Shown here: in pieces, positions 12,440 to 22,563 of the stretch
Layout: every line of letters starts with the position of its first letter
How positions within the stretch are numbered: position 1 is the first letter of the stretch
Source: Oenanthe sinensis
Taxonomy: Eukaryota > Streptophyta > Magnoliopsida > Apiales > Apiaceae
Direction of reading: 5' to 3'
Length of the DNA stretch: 64,000 nucleotides
Assembly: GCA_028671895.1 (NCBI GenBank)
Contig: CM053813.1
Span: forward strand, 39,651,501-39,715,500
Made by a program: the position numbers and the translations under genes
The notes under the pieces: model-generated
What the model saw: only the letters and a program-made list of their open reading frames with translations
Told to the model about the DNA's origin: nothing
Database searches by the model: none

Positions 12440-13430
12440 GTACTAATTTAATTTATTTTATAGATTAAAAACTTAATTCACGTTCTCTGTGATTCGACCC
12501 GTACTTGTTTTTATACCCACGTACATCCGTGCACTTGCGATTTTATTACTTAAAAGATTTTTTTCTCAACAAGTTTTTGGTTAAAGAGTTTTCACACTCA
12601 ACAGCCACTTATTCTCGAAGAACCTCGCCTAATTGGATATGTCCATGAAGAAAGCTACCCAAACGAAAACATGTAGCATAGGCCCATGCCTGAAGAGCCT
12701 CGCCCAATCAACAAGGATCGACCCATGAAGATAGCTGGATACAGATAAAGAAGATAGGTGGCCCAGGTTCATCAGCCTCGCCTACTTCCCATCAGCCTCG
12801 CCTAGCCTAGTTGAGATCCAAACAACTACACAACGTCAGAATTATTACCTGAAGCCCATTTGAAGACATAAGCATAATCGACATTACTTGAAGATGTCCA
12901 AGACCCATTGCTAATGAAGGTTGGGCTCCATCTAGGCTAATTGGGTTCTCACCCGGTTAGGGGGGTCTAGTAGCATCGCCTCTTAGTGACACTTCTAGGA
13001 GGCTAGCCCATCAAAGCTCGTTATGGTCAACGATGAGACATGACTAGGCTGACACCGACACATTCAGATCAATGACTTAGCTACCACGTTCCATGAAAGA
13101 AGCTGAGACTCAATGGTCTGCACTTTGGAGCACTTAAGGCGGTGGTCAATTACTCTAGGAGGGGTAACCTAATCCTAATTATAGGTTTCTTACTCTCCAA
13201 GAATTACGTTTGGCTTGATCCCTATAAATAGGGTACGTAGGCACATTGTTTGGTTGAAACGAAAAAAGAAGTTCTAAGCGTCTGGCATCGGCTCACAAGA
13301 ACCCTAAATCTTGTGGGCTAAGCTCTTCAACCAAACAGTCTGAGCCACTCCCAAAAAATACCACATCTCCACACACCTAGATTGTTCAACGTCATCAACC
13401 ACCACCATAATTCCAGCAACCGTCCTCGAA
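12440..13430 (+). mobile_element. Possible Ty3/gypsy-type LTR and 3' region remnant
   Basis: The stretch around 12488 (GATTCGACCCGTACTTG) resembles the conserved tail often seen upstream of the 3' LTR in plant Ty3/gypsy elements. Further on, CTATAAATAGGG at 13222-13233 is a good TATA box followed by leader-like sequence, as in LTR promoters. Repeated AGCCTCGCC motifs occur at 12600-12800. No protein domain or paired LTR was seen, so this is a low-confidence call. Confidence 0.35.
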
Positions 13431-13624
13431 ATTTGTTTTTAAAATTTTAAAATTGAATGGTTTAATCCAACGAAAACATTGGTTAAAGTGCCAATAAAAA
13501 GAAAGTTGATTGCTTTTTAACATAAATAACTCCATATTCTTTTCATTTTCTCTTCTGAGTCCTGTCCCGGCCTAATACCCAAATCCAATTGAAAAATTCT
13601 TTTACGATTGTTTTCGTTATTTTT

Positions 13625-14043
13625 GGGTGTTGTCCCTGTATGTCACAATTTGGGGAGAAAATGTCCTAAATGGCACACTCCAAAAAAATGGCCCTAAATA
13701 GCACTACAATACGCTACATCGTGTAGAGTTTTGAAAAAAAAAAAATTCCCCAAAACGCTACTTTAAGTTGCGTTTTTTTAGCCTAGAACTCAAGATAAAG
13801 TAGCGTTTTTCTCCAAAAAAATTAAAAAAAAATTAAAAAAAATTCAAAACGCTACACGAAGTAGCGTTTTTTTTCCCTGAATTTTTTTTAAAAAAAGTGC
13901 AAAACGCTACACGAAATAGCGTTTTCACCCCTTTTACAGCACGCCACACTATGTAGCGTTTTGGAGTGCTATTTAGGGCCATTATTACGAGTTGTGTCAT
14001 TTAGGGCATTTTCCTCCGAAATTGTGACATTCAGGGTCTTTTC
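13625..14043. mobile_element. MULE-type foldback MITE, 419 bp
   Basis: Arms of about 110 bp are inverted copies of each other: left TGTCCCTGTATGTCACAATT, right the reverse of GACCCTGAATGTCACAATT. Both arms carry GGCCCTAAATAGCAC. An 11-bp direct repeat, TCGTTATTTTT, flanks it at 13614-13624 and 14044-14054, a target duplication in the 9-11 bp range of Mutator-like elements. The centre is a chain of small palindromes built from AAAACGCTAC and GTAGCGTTTT. There is no coding capacity. Confidence 0.85.
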
Positions 14044-15409
14044 TCGTTATTTTTTCCCCTCCTACATTTATAATCAATATTGCATTGTAACAGGAGACTT
14101 GAAATAACCAGCAATGCTAATAAATTGTTCTTCAAATAACTGTTTTATCATATACAAGCTTGTCTGTGGTAATAGCAAGAGATTATTTTATAGTTAATAA
14201 ATCAATGCCCGTTTTTAAGATGTTAGGAGGGTTATCAGGATCAAATATTTTATTCTCACACTTTGAAACCCATTTTTGAGTCAAAAATGGATCACAAGTT
14301 AAATTACCGGTTCTCTTAAAATCTCAAGATTTTAAGAGGATCGTACTTTTTCATATGATTCCGAATCTTTAACAGCGTTGTTCAATTAGAAAGAGAGAGA
14401 TTTGAATATATAATAAAGGTACCAATATATACTGATTTCTGTTTACACTATCATACCTTAATTCAGATATGATGCCTTGGCGTATCGAGTAAAACTCAGT
14501 TGTTGTACATTTAATGTCTTAGGTGAACAAATTACATTATGAATTTACAGTATGAAAACTATCTAGCTACTACACAATTTCAGCATATCGAGTAAAACTC
14601 AGCTGTCGTATATTTAATGCCTTGCGTAGGCAAACAAATTAAATTATGGAAACTATCCTGCTGCTACATAATTTTGGAAGAAATCAAAGTTTTACACCAG
14701 AAAAATGAAAAGAACAATAACACAAGATGGATATACAGCAAGAACCAATAAAACAAAACTCAACAAGAAGGCCATTGGTCTAAACCATATGTTCACTAAG
14801 CACCTGTAAAGAGACGGGAGAAAATTTTAAGTTAGCACACAAAAAAATGGAATGAGAAGATTGCATGCAACTGGACCTTCTAGAAATCTTTAAGCTAAAT
14901 AATGCAAAAAGACATATATATAGCTTGAACCAGTAAAGCTAGTCGACTTGTGCTCCAATCAAGTTTCACACGCATATTATTTGGTGCAGTATGCGCTATG
15001 ATGCTCAAAATATTATGCAATTGATCTTATAAGCAACATAATGTAATTTCACCACAACAATGATCATTACTGCAGGTAACTTGGACCACCTTCGCTATCA
15101 GGCCATTGATGGAGCTTAACAAATTGTGAATCTACTTTCAAAGCAAGCAGTAAAGATTAGAAGAATTGATGAGAATTAGCAAGAAAAATATAAAATATGT
15201 ATTTAGGAAAAGAAGACAGTTTCACAGCTACACTTCATGGGTTCATAAAATTTCACTCCTGACTACACTATGCGAGCTAGTACTTGCAAGAAAATAATAA
15301 GCTAGCATTAGCATTAATGTTTATATACGCACGTGTGCACATAAATTATGAACCCGACTACTGGTTTCTAATGTTCATTCCTTCTTGATACAATTCATAT
15401 TCACTAACG

Positions 15410-15411
<2 letters not shown>

Positions 15412-15442
<31 letters not shown>
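15412..15442. repeat. (AT)n microsatellite
   Basis: About fifteen uninterrupted AT repeats. Similar runs occur at about 23725-23744 and 37187-37208. Confidence 0.9.
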
Positions 15443-15446
<4 letters not shown>

Positions 15447-15548
15447 GATTGATTTGCTTCTACCGTCCCAAGTTGCCTATTCTGCAGTGAAACCTTTTAA
15501 TTTGTGATACATAAAGCCAGTTCTTTCTGATTTCTTTAACTTTTGCCT

Positions 15549-15707
15549 TCAGAAAGCCTTGCGAAAAGCCAAAAACTCTGTAGTTGTGACCTTCGGCAGT
15601 TGGCACCTAACAGTGGTCTCTTCAATGTGCTTCCTCAGCTCTGGAAATACAGAAAACATGATGTAAACCTCTGCCTCGGAAATATGCAAATATATGGCGA
15701 TAACAAT
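15549..15707 (-). other. Coding-like fragment, possible orphan last exon
   Basis: On the minus strand an open stretch of 52 codons ends in TGA at 15549 and starts after a TACTGCAG acceptor-like site at 15708. It contains SEAEVYIMFSVFPELRKHIE and looks more protein-like and GC-richer than its surroundings. I do not recognise it and found no upstream exon in phase. It could be a gene remnant or chance. Confidence 0.22.
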
Positions 15708-16754
15708 CTGCAGTATTTGATCCTATTTTCTTCAACTTTCAGCAGCCCGGAGAACTTGTGTGCTAGTCTTCCCTCTTACTCGTGGCTACTGTTCCGTGCC
15801 TGTGAGGCTATGGCTTGAGAAAACCTGGAGTCATCTTATCTACGAGAGTCTGCATTATCTTCAGAATACATTTGAAGTTTTTCTACTTTTCTTGAAGCAA
15901 ATTCTTGCAGTCTTTATGATATACTTGACTCTGGAAGTTAACATTCTAGTTGGCAGATGAAGCTTGAAACCTAAGCCATACAACTGATTTGGTTAGTTAG
16001 GCACATTATTGGGAATCTCCTTATGAATACTAATCATCATTAGGGGATAATGGAGGTATGTGAAAATATGTGAGGAAGAATCTAAACTTGTGCTATAGGA
16101 GTACGTCTTGAGAAGTCAATATGACTATCAAAACAATGCAGTCAATAGAGCTACAGATGATCCAAACATTTCTATATTACACTATCAATAATAATACTAA
16201 GCCACAACATCAAAACATTTGGTAGTTGGTCGGTTGGTCATTTGGGCCGGGACAAAATAATAAAAGAACTTAATTGGTCTTTTGGGCTAGATTATAACAC
16301 TAAAATATAGACTTTCTAAAATAAGATCTTAGACATTAATAATATAGATGGGATTTTTCTCTAAATGAAAAAGATAACTTTTAAGAAGCAAAATCATAAA
16401 AAGCACACAAAAATATTTATGCTTAAATATATGTAGTACATCATAATATTTAATATATGTCAATTTCTTTTTAAGATTTATTTTCAATCCAGTTACAATA
16501 TTCTATACATCTTAAATTCTATTTAAGATTTTATTTTGTTATTCATATCATTAATTTTTACTTACAATTCGATTACTATCCAATTACAATTTCAGTTCTA
16601 TATGAGGTCATATAATAATATTTTATATATCATAAAGCCTATTTAATATTTAATTTAAAATTCTATGTATATCAAACTTATTTAAATCTTACTTAAATTA
16701 TATTAATATACATGCACGTGCAAATCAGAGACTCTCTGTTTTGACAATAATAAA

Positions 16755-17666
16755 AGACTTATTTATAAACAAGCTCTGACAAGCATTCACATTTGTATAA
16801 ATCTCAACATATATCGAGTTTGATTTAAATGAAAACAAAATAATAATAGTAAGCCTTAACGTATATGTGTAGTTTGGGAACGATAAACCCACATAACATA
16901 AAATTTTATAACCAATTAACCTTGCGGGCTAGTGCATGTGTGCACGCACCAGAGTATATATGTGTAGTTCGAACGGTAAACCCACATACACCACTGTCAT
17001 CGAAATGATCATATCAAATAAGCAAATTGAAAATTTTAAATCCTAGTACATATGTGTAGCTCAGACCTTTGATAACATAAAAAAAACATTGTCATTAAAA
17101 TGATCATATCGAGAAAACCACTTAAAATTTCTAAACCCAAATGAACTGCAAATGAACTGTGCATGCATTTGTGTGAGCACGTGCTGTGTGCAGGTGTGTG
17201 GGTATGTGCGGTGTGGGTGTGCAATATGTGGGCTAGGCCATTGTTTGAGGTGCATTTGCTTGTGTCATGTGTGTGCATTGTGTATGTGTGCATGTGTGCC
17301 TAATAATCAACAATTACTACATCATAATTGCTTGTGTCGTACATGTGCGATGTGTGTGGTGTACGTGTGTAATATGTGGGTTATAGCATGGTTCGAGATG
17401 CATTTACTTGTGTCATGTGTCATGTGTGTGCGTGCACTTGTGTTTAGTAATCAACAAATACTATATCATAATTACTTCCGGTATACGGTCCTCATTTAGT
17501 CTTCATTTACGATTGTTATTTAAAATTGAAATACTGTGAGAAAAAGCGCCGATGGAAAAAGTGATGTTGCAAAAATTTGATGGCTGTTTGGTAATATTTT
17601 TTTATATATGTATGTCTTAAAGGTACAATATGTAAAAATTATGTTTGTGGTGAGGTATGATGGTGA
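16755..17666. repeat. Tandem duplication, unit 1 (about 0.91 kb)
   Basis: This unit starts AGACTTATTTATAAACAAGC and runs through TG-rich alternating sequence to the first half of a Tourist-like MITE. It is repeated directly from 17667. Landmarks recur in order: CTCTGACAAGCATTCACATT, TATGTGTAGTTCGAACGGTA, GCAATATGTGGGCTA. The junction lies inside the MITE, so the MITE preceded the duplication. Confidence 0.88.
17499..17666 (+). mobile_element. Truncated Tourist-like MITE (unit 1 copy)
   Basis: This is the left half of the same MITE found complete at 22217-22560, starting after TTA with a degraded terminus (GTCTTCATTTACGA). It is cut at the tandem-duplication junction, where it meets AGACTTATTTATAAA. 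Confidence 0.8.
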
Positions 17667-18165
17667 AGACTTATTTATAAATAAGCTCTGACAAGCATTC
17701 ACATTTGTATAAATCTCAACATATATCAACTCTAATTTAAACGAAACAAAATAATATTAGTAAACCTTAACGTATATGTGTAGTTCTGGAACGATAAACC
17801 CACATAATATGAAATTTTATACCCAATTAACCTTAACATCCGTGCGAGTGCAATTGTGCGGGTCAGTGTGTGCACACGCACCAGAGTATATATGTGTAGT
17901 TCGAACAGTAAACCCATGTACACCACTGTCATCAAAATGATCATGTCAAAAAAGCAAATTGAAAATTTAAATCCTAGTACATATGTATAGTTCGAATGGT
18001 AAACCCACATAGACCATTGTCATTAAAATGATCGATAATGATCATATTGAGAAAACCAATTAAAATTTCTAAACCCAAAAAAACTGTGCGTGCATTTATG
18101 CGAGTGGGCGTGTGGGTGTGGGTATGTGCGGTGTGAGTGTCGTACGTGTGCGATGTGGGTGTGCA

Positions 18166-18419
18166 TGTTAATAGATATGACTCTTGAAGCTGATAATCAG
18201 GAGTTCAATCTTTATGCTAAAATTAAGGATCAGGAATATCTTTTCTAGCTGATTGTTAGACACCTATCTGTTAACAGAATAATTAAGCATGATTTCCTGC
18301 AATAATGTTGCTGATGTGCAGTATAAATAAGTCTATGTTTATCAATAAAAAGATGACCAATATTCTACAATAATGTTTTCTATTACATACTAGTCTGCAA
18401 TATTCTTGTATGTCCAACA
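18166..18419 (+). repeat. 5' LTR of the copia element
   Basis: 254 bp, starting TGTTAATAG and ending TCCAACA. It contains a TATA-like TATAAATAAG at about 18321, likely the element's promoter. It has 13 bp near its 5' end that the 3' LTR lacks. Confidence 0.95.
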
Positions 18420-18423
18420 GATT

Positions 18424-18435
18424 TGGTATCAGAGC
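18424..18435 (+). promoter_or_regulatory. Primer-binding site (initiator-Met tRNA)
   Basis: TGGTATCAGAGC, four bases after the 5' LTR, is a perfect match to the plant initiator-methionine tRNA 3' end used to prime minus-strand synthesis. Confidence 0.95.
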
Positions 18436-18539
18436 TTTGGTCTCAAGGGACCTGTGAAGAACACAAACACACACCTCCTACATACACATTTTTTTTTCAA
18501 AACACAAACACATATACACAAAAAAAAAGTGATTCAAAA

Positions 18540-21500
18540 TGGATTCTGAACATTTCACCACCTGCGTTTGATGGTGAAAACTATCATATTTGGGCAGCTA
18601 GAATGGAAGCATACCTGGAGGCAAATGATCTATGGGAACCGGTTGAAGAGGATTACGAACTTCCTCCCTTGGCTAATAATCCAACCATGGCTCAAATAAA
18701 GTATCATAAGGAAAGAAAGACAAAAAAGTCAAAGGCAAGGGCTACTTTGTTTGTTGCTGTCACATCAGATCTATTCACAAGGATAATGACCATGAAGACG
18801 GCATTTGAAATCTGGAAGTTTCTCAAAAGCGAATACGAAGGAGATGAAAGAATTAAAGGAATGCAAGTGCTGAATCTGGTCAGGGAATTTGAGATGCAAA
18901 AAATGAGAGAATCTGAAACAATCAAGGTATATTCCGATAGACTATTTGGAATTGCTAACAAAGTTAAACTCCTAGGCACTGATTTTCCAAATTCTAGGAT
19001 TGTTCAAAAGATATTAGTCACACTTCCTGAGAAATTTGAAGTTACAATTTCATCGTTGGAAAACTCTAAAGATTTGTCAAGTATTACGTTGGCAGAGTAG
19101 TTGAATGCATTGAAGGCACAGGAACAAAGAAGGCTTATGAGGCAAGAAGGATCTGTGGAAGGAGCTTATCAAGCCAAATCATTCAGCAAAGATGGTGGCA
19201 AGAACAGAAATTGGCAGAATAAAAACAACAAACCCGGTGTTTTTGCAAGGAATCAGAATGACAACACTGAGGTCTTTCCACCTTGCTCTTACTGCAAAAA
19301 GACTAATCATCCTCCAAATCGATGTTGGTGGAGACCAGACGTAAAATGCCACAAATGCGGTCAGCTAGGACATATGGAAAAGATTTGCAAGTCTCAACAA
19401 GGGGAGGCCAAGGCAGCTGAAAATCAATATCAAGATGAGGAGCAGTTGTTTGTAGCATCATGTTTTTCTGCTCATAATTCTGCAGAAAGCTGGCTTATAG
19501 ATAGTGGTTGTACAAATCACATGACATATGATCGAAAAATCTTTAGAGATTTTGATGAGGCTGCTGTTTCTAAGGTCAGAGTTGGAAATGGAGCATATAT
19601 TGCAGTTAAAGGCAAAGGAACAGTTGAAATCCAATGTCATACAGGTTTGAAATTGATTTCTGATGTCTTGTATGTTCCCAAAATAAATCAGAACCTGTTG
19701 AGTGTTTCTCAGTTGACAGAAAAAGGTTACAAGTTGTTGTTTGATGACAACCATTGTGTCATTAAAGATGCAAGAGGTGTAGATATTTTCAAAGTTCAAA
19801 TGAAAGGTAAAAGTTTCGCCTTGGATTTCATGAAAGGAGAGCAAGCTGCCGTACACAAAGAGAATAACAACACTATGTCGTGGCACAAAAGATTGGGGCA
19901 CTTTCATCATGCTGCTCTACTTCATATGGAGAAAAATAATATGGCGAGAGGGCGGCCTACATTAGAGGAGGAGCCACCTAAGTGTGATGCATGTCAGTAC
20001 GGCAAACAAAGTAGACTTCCTTTTCAACAACATAGTGCTTGGAGGGCCACAGAGAAGCTGCAATTGATACATACAGACGTGGCAGGACCAATGAGTACAC
20101 CATCACTAAATGGAAGTAAGTATTATATTGCATTCATTGATGATTACTCGAGAATGTGCTGGATTTATTTTATGAAACAAAAAGCAGAAGTGACTGATAT
20201 CTTTGGTACTTTCAAAGCTTGGATTGAGACTCAAAGTAAAAGCAAAATCATGATGATCCGATCTGATAACGGAACTGAATATACCTCTGAAAAATTTAAC
20301 AAGTTTTGTAGAGATGTAGGCATTGAACATCAGTTGACTGCACCTTATACTCCTCAACAGAACGGCGTTGTGGAAAGGAAAAATCGGACAATCATGGAGA
20401 TGGCGAGGTGTTTACTTCATGAGAAAGGGCTGCCAAAGAAGTTTTGGGCTGAAGCTGCACATACATCAGTTTTTCTACTAAACAGATTGCCAACAAAAGC
20501 TGTAAAGAAAATGACTCCATTTGAAGTATGGTATGGATTCAAACCAAAGTTGCTGAATTTGAAAACATTTGGTTGTCTATGTTTCTCACATATTCCTCAA
20601 GTTAAGAGAGACAAATTGGACAAAAAATCCGATGCTGGAATTTTTATAGGCTACATCTCAAGTGCCTACAGAATATACCACCCACAAAGTAACAAAATTA
20701 TTATTAGCAGGGATGTTCACTTCTTCGAGTCAGATAACTGGGATTGGGAGAATAACAAGCAGACTCATATTCAAGAGGAAAATGATGACGTGGATGATGA
20801 ACCTGTTAGAGGAACCAAGCCACTCTCCGATATTTATCAAAGATGTAATGTTGCTGTGCTAGAACCTGCAGGGTATGAAGCAGCTTCAACTGATGAGAAG
20901 TGGATATCTGCAATGAAAGAGGAGCTTAAAATGATTGAAAAAAATCATACATGGGAATTGGTAGATAGACCTACACACAAGAAAGCTATAGGAGTCAAAT
21001 GGGTTTATAGAACCAAGTTCAATCCCGATGGTTCTGTAAACAAGTACAAGGCAAGACTTGTCGTTAAGGGGTATGCTCAGATTTATGAGGTGGATTTTTC
21101 AGAAACATTTGCTCCGGTTGCGAGGATGGAAACTATAAGGATGTTGTTGGCTCTTGCTGCACAAAAGGGCTAGACTGTACATCAAATGGACGTCAAATCA
21201 ACATTTTTGAATGGTCAGTTGGAGGAAGAAATTTTCGTCGAGCAACCAGAAGGGTTTGTTTGTGAAGGACAAGAGGACAAGGTATATCGATTGATAAAGG
21301 CATTGTATGGCTGCAGACAAGCTCCAAGGACCTGGTACAGCAGAATTGACACTCATTTGTTAAGCTTAGGCTTTACTAAAAGTCTAAGTGAAGCCACACT
21401 TTATGTCAAGAAATCAGAAAATGAAATTCTTGTTATATCATTATACGTTGATGATTTGCTTGTAACAGGTAGCAACTTAAAGCAGATTGATAACTTTAAA

Positions 21501-21650
21501 GAAGAAATGAAAGTTGTGTTCGAGATGACAGATCTCGGAAAAATGACATTTTTTCTTGGTATGGAAGTGCAACTGATTCACTGCAGTTCAGAAGATCAAA
21601 GTGCCGACATTCTCACAAAGGCACTTCCAAAGAACATATATGAATTCTAA
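18540..21650 (+). pseudogene. Defective gag-pol of the copia element
   Basis: One frame runs from gag to RT with two stops. Gag (to 19100) has the UBN2-type region (AFDGENYHIWAARMEAYLEA). The likely gag ATG at 18539 is one base out of register with this frame, suggesting a small indel just after it. TAG at 19098-19100 interrupts gag, TAG at 21171-21173 interrupts RT. Between them are the CCHC knuckle CHKCGQLGHMEKIC, protease SWLIDSGCTNHM, integrase HHCC region and core motifs (IDDYSRM, RSDNGTEY, NGVVERKNRT). RT continues to the catalytic YVDDLLVTG (about 21446). Then, after FFLGMEVQ at about 21570, the frame jumps to the terminal SADILTKALPKN, so the rest of RT and RNase H are deleted. No env-like frame is present. 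Confidence 0.94.
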
Positions 21651-21692
21651 AGGCATAAGCTTGGTGTTTGCAGCTCCAGAGTCAAGGAGGAG

Positions 21693-21933
21693 TGTTAATA
21701 GATATGACTCTTGAAGATTCAATCTTTATGCTAAAATTAAGGATCATGAATATCTTTTCTAGCTGATTGTTAGGCACCTATCTGTTAACAGAATAATTAA
21801 GCATGATTTTCTGCAATAATGTTGCTGCTGTGCAGTATAAATAAGTCTATGTTTATCAATAAAAAGATGACCAATATTCTACAATAATGTTTTCTATTAC
21901 ATACTAGTCTGCAACATTCTTGTATGTCCAACA
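21693..21933 (+). repeat. 3' LTR of the copia element
   Basis: 241 bp, directly after the purine tract AAGGAGGAG. It is near-identical to the 5' LTR apart from a 13-bp indel and five or six substitutions. Confidence 0.95.
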
Positions 21934-22216
21934 GTGCAATATGTGGGCTACCCCATGGTTTGGGGTGCATTTTCTTGTGTCATGTGTGTGCATTGTGTGT
22001 GCGTGCATGAGTGTCTAATAATCAACAAGTACTACATCATAATTGCTTGTGTTGTACGTGTGTGTGATGTATGCAGTGTAGGTGTGTGTAATATGTGAGT
22101 TATCACATGGTTTGGGGTGCATTTACTTGTGTCATGTGTGTGCGTGCACTTGTGTCCAATAATCAACAAGTACTATATCACAATTGCTTCTGGGATACAG
22201 GATACGGTTCCAATTA

Positions 22217-22560
22217 GGCTCCGTTTACGATTGTTGTTTAAAATTACAATACTGTGAGAAAAAGTGTGAGAAAAAGTGCAAATGGAAAAAGTGATTATTG
22301 CAAAAATTAGATAATTGTTTGATAATTTTTTATATATGCATGTCTTAAGGTACAATATGTAAAAATTATGTTTGTGGTGAGGTATGATGGTGAAACATGT
22401 GGTTGTTTCGTGCACAAAAGCTGAAAAACAACCTTTTCAAAAGCAGGGGAACAATGGCTTCTTTTTCAAAAAAACTGCTTTTAATTTTACTAAACAGTTT
22501 TTTTAACTACTTTTCAGTCGAAAGTTGTTACTTTCCGCAAACGCAATGCCAAACGGATCC
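22217..22560 (+). mobile_element. Harbinger/Tourist-like MITE, 344 bp
   Basis: Terminal inverted repeats GGCTCCGTTT and the inverse of AAACGGATCC are flanked by the 3-bp duplication TTA (22214-22216, 22561-22563). A TTA target duplication is typical of PIF/Harbinger elements. It is non-coding. Internal sequence (GAAAAAGTG, GGTACAATATGTAAAAATTA) is shared with the copy at 60950-61279. Confidence 0.85.
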
Positions 22561-22563
22561 TTA

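Larger units (their letters stand above)
18166..21933 (+). mobile_element. Complete-ended but dead Ty1/copia retrotransposon
   Basis: The 3768-bp element has LTRs of 254 and 241 bp, both TGTTAATAG...GTCCAACA, flanked by a perfect 5-bp target duplication GTGCA (18161-18165 and 21934-21938). A perfect initiator-methionine PBS lies at 18424-18435 and a purine tract AAGGAGGAG at 21684-21692. The domain order protease, integrase, reverse transcriptase places it in Ty1/copia. The LTRs differ by one 13-bp indel and five or six substitutions by eye, so insertion was fairly recent. It cannot be autonomous: two in-frame stops and a deletion that removes nearly all of RNase H. Confidence 0.96.
17667..22394. 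repeat. Tandem duplication, unit 2, split by a copia element
   Basis: The second unit comprises 17667-18165 and 21939-22394, about 0.95 kb without the retrotransposon. It is interrupted at GTGCA by the Ty1/copia insertion. The matching uninterrupted position in unit 1 is GTGCA at 17219-17223, followed by the same ATATGTGGGCTA, giving the pre-insertion sequence. Several degenerate sub-repeats of the TATGTGTAG...AAACCCACAT motif occur inside each unit. Confidence 0.87.

Noticed and set aside
17152..17499. 115-codon open frame rich in Cys and Val
   Set aside because: It is a by-product of TG-rich repeats in the tandem unit; the second unit does not preserve the frame.
19458..19910. Minus-strand 150-codon frame
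   Set aside because: Shadow of the copia pol frame on the other strand.
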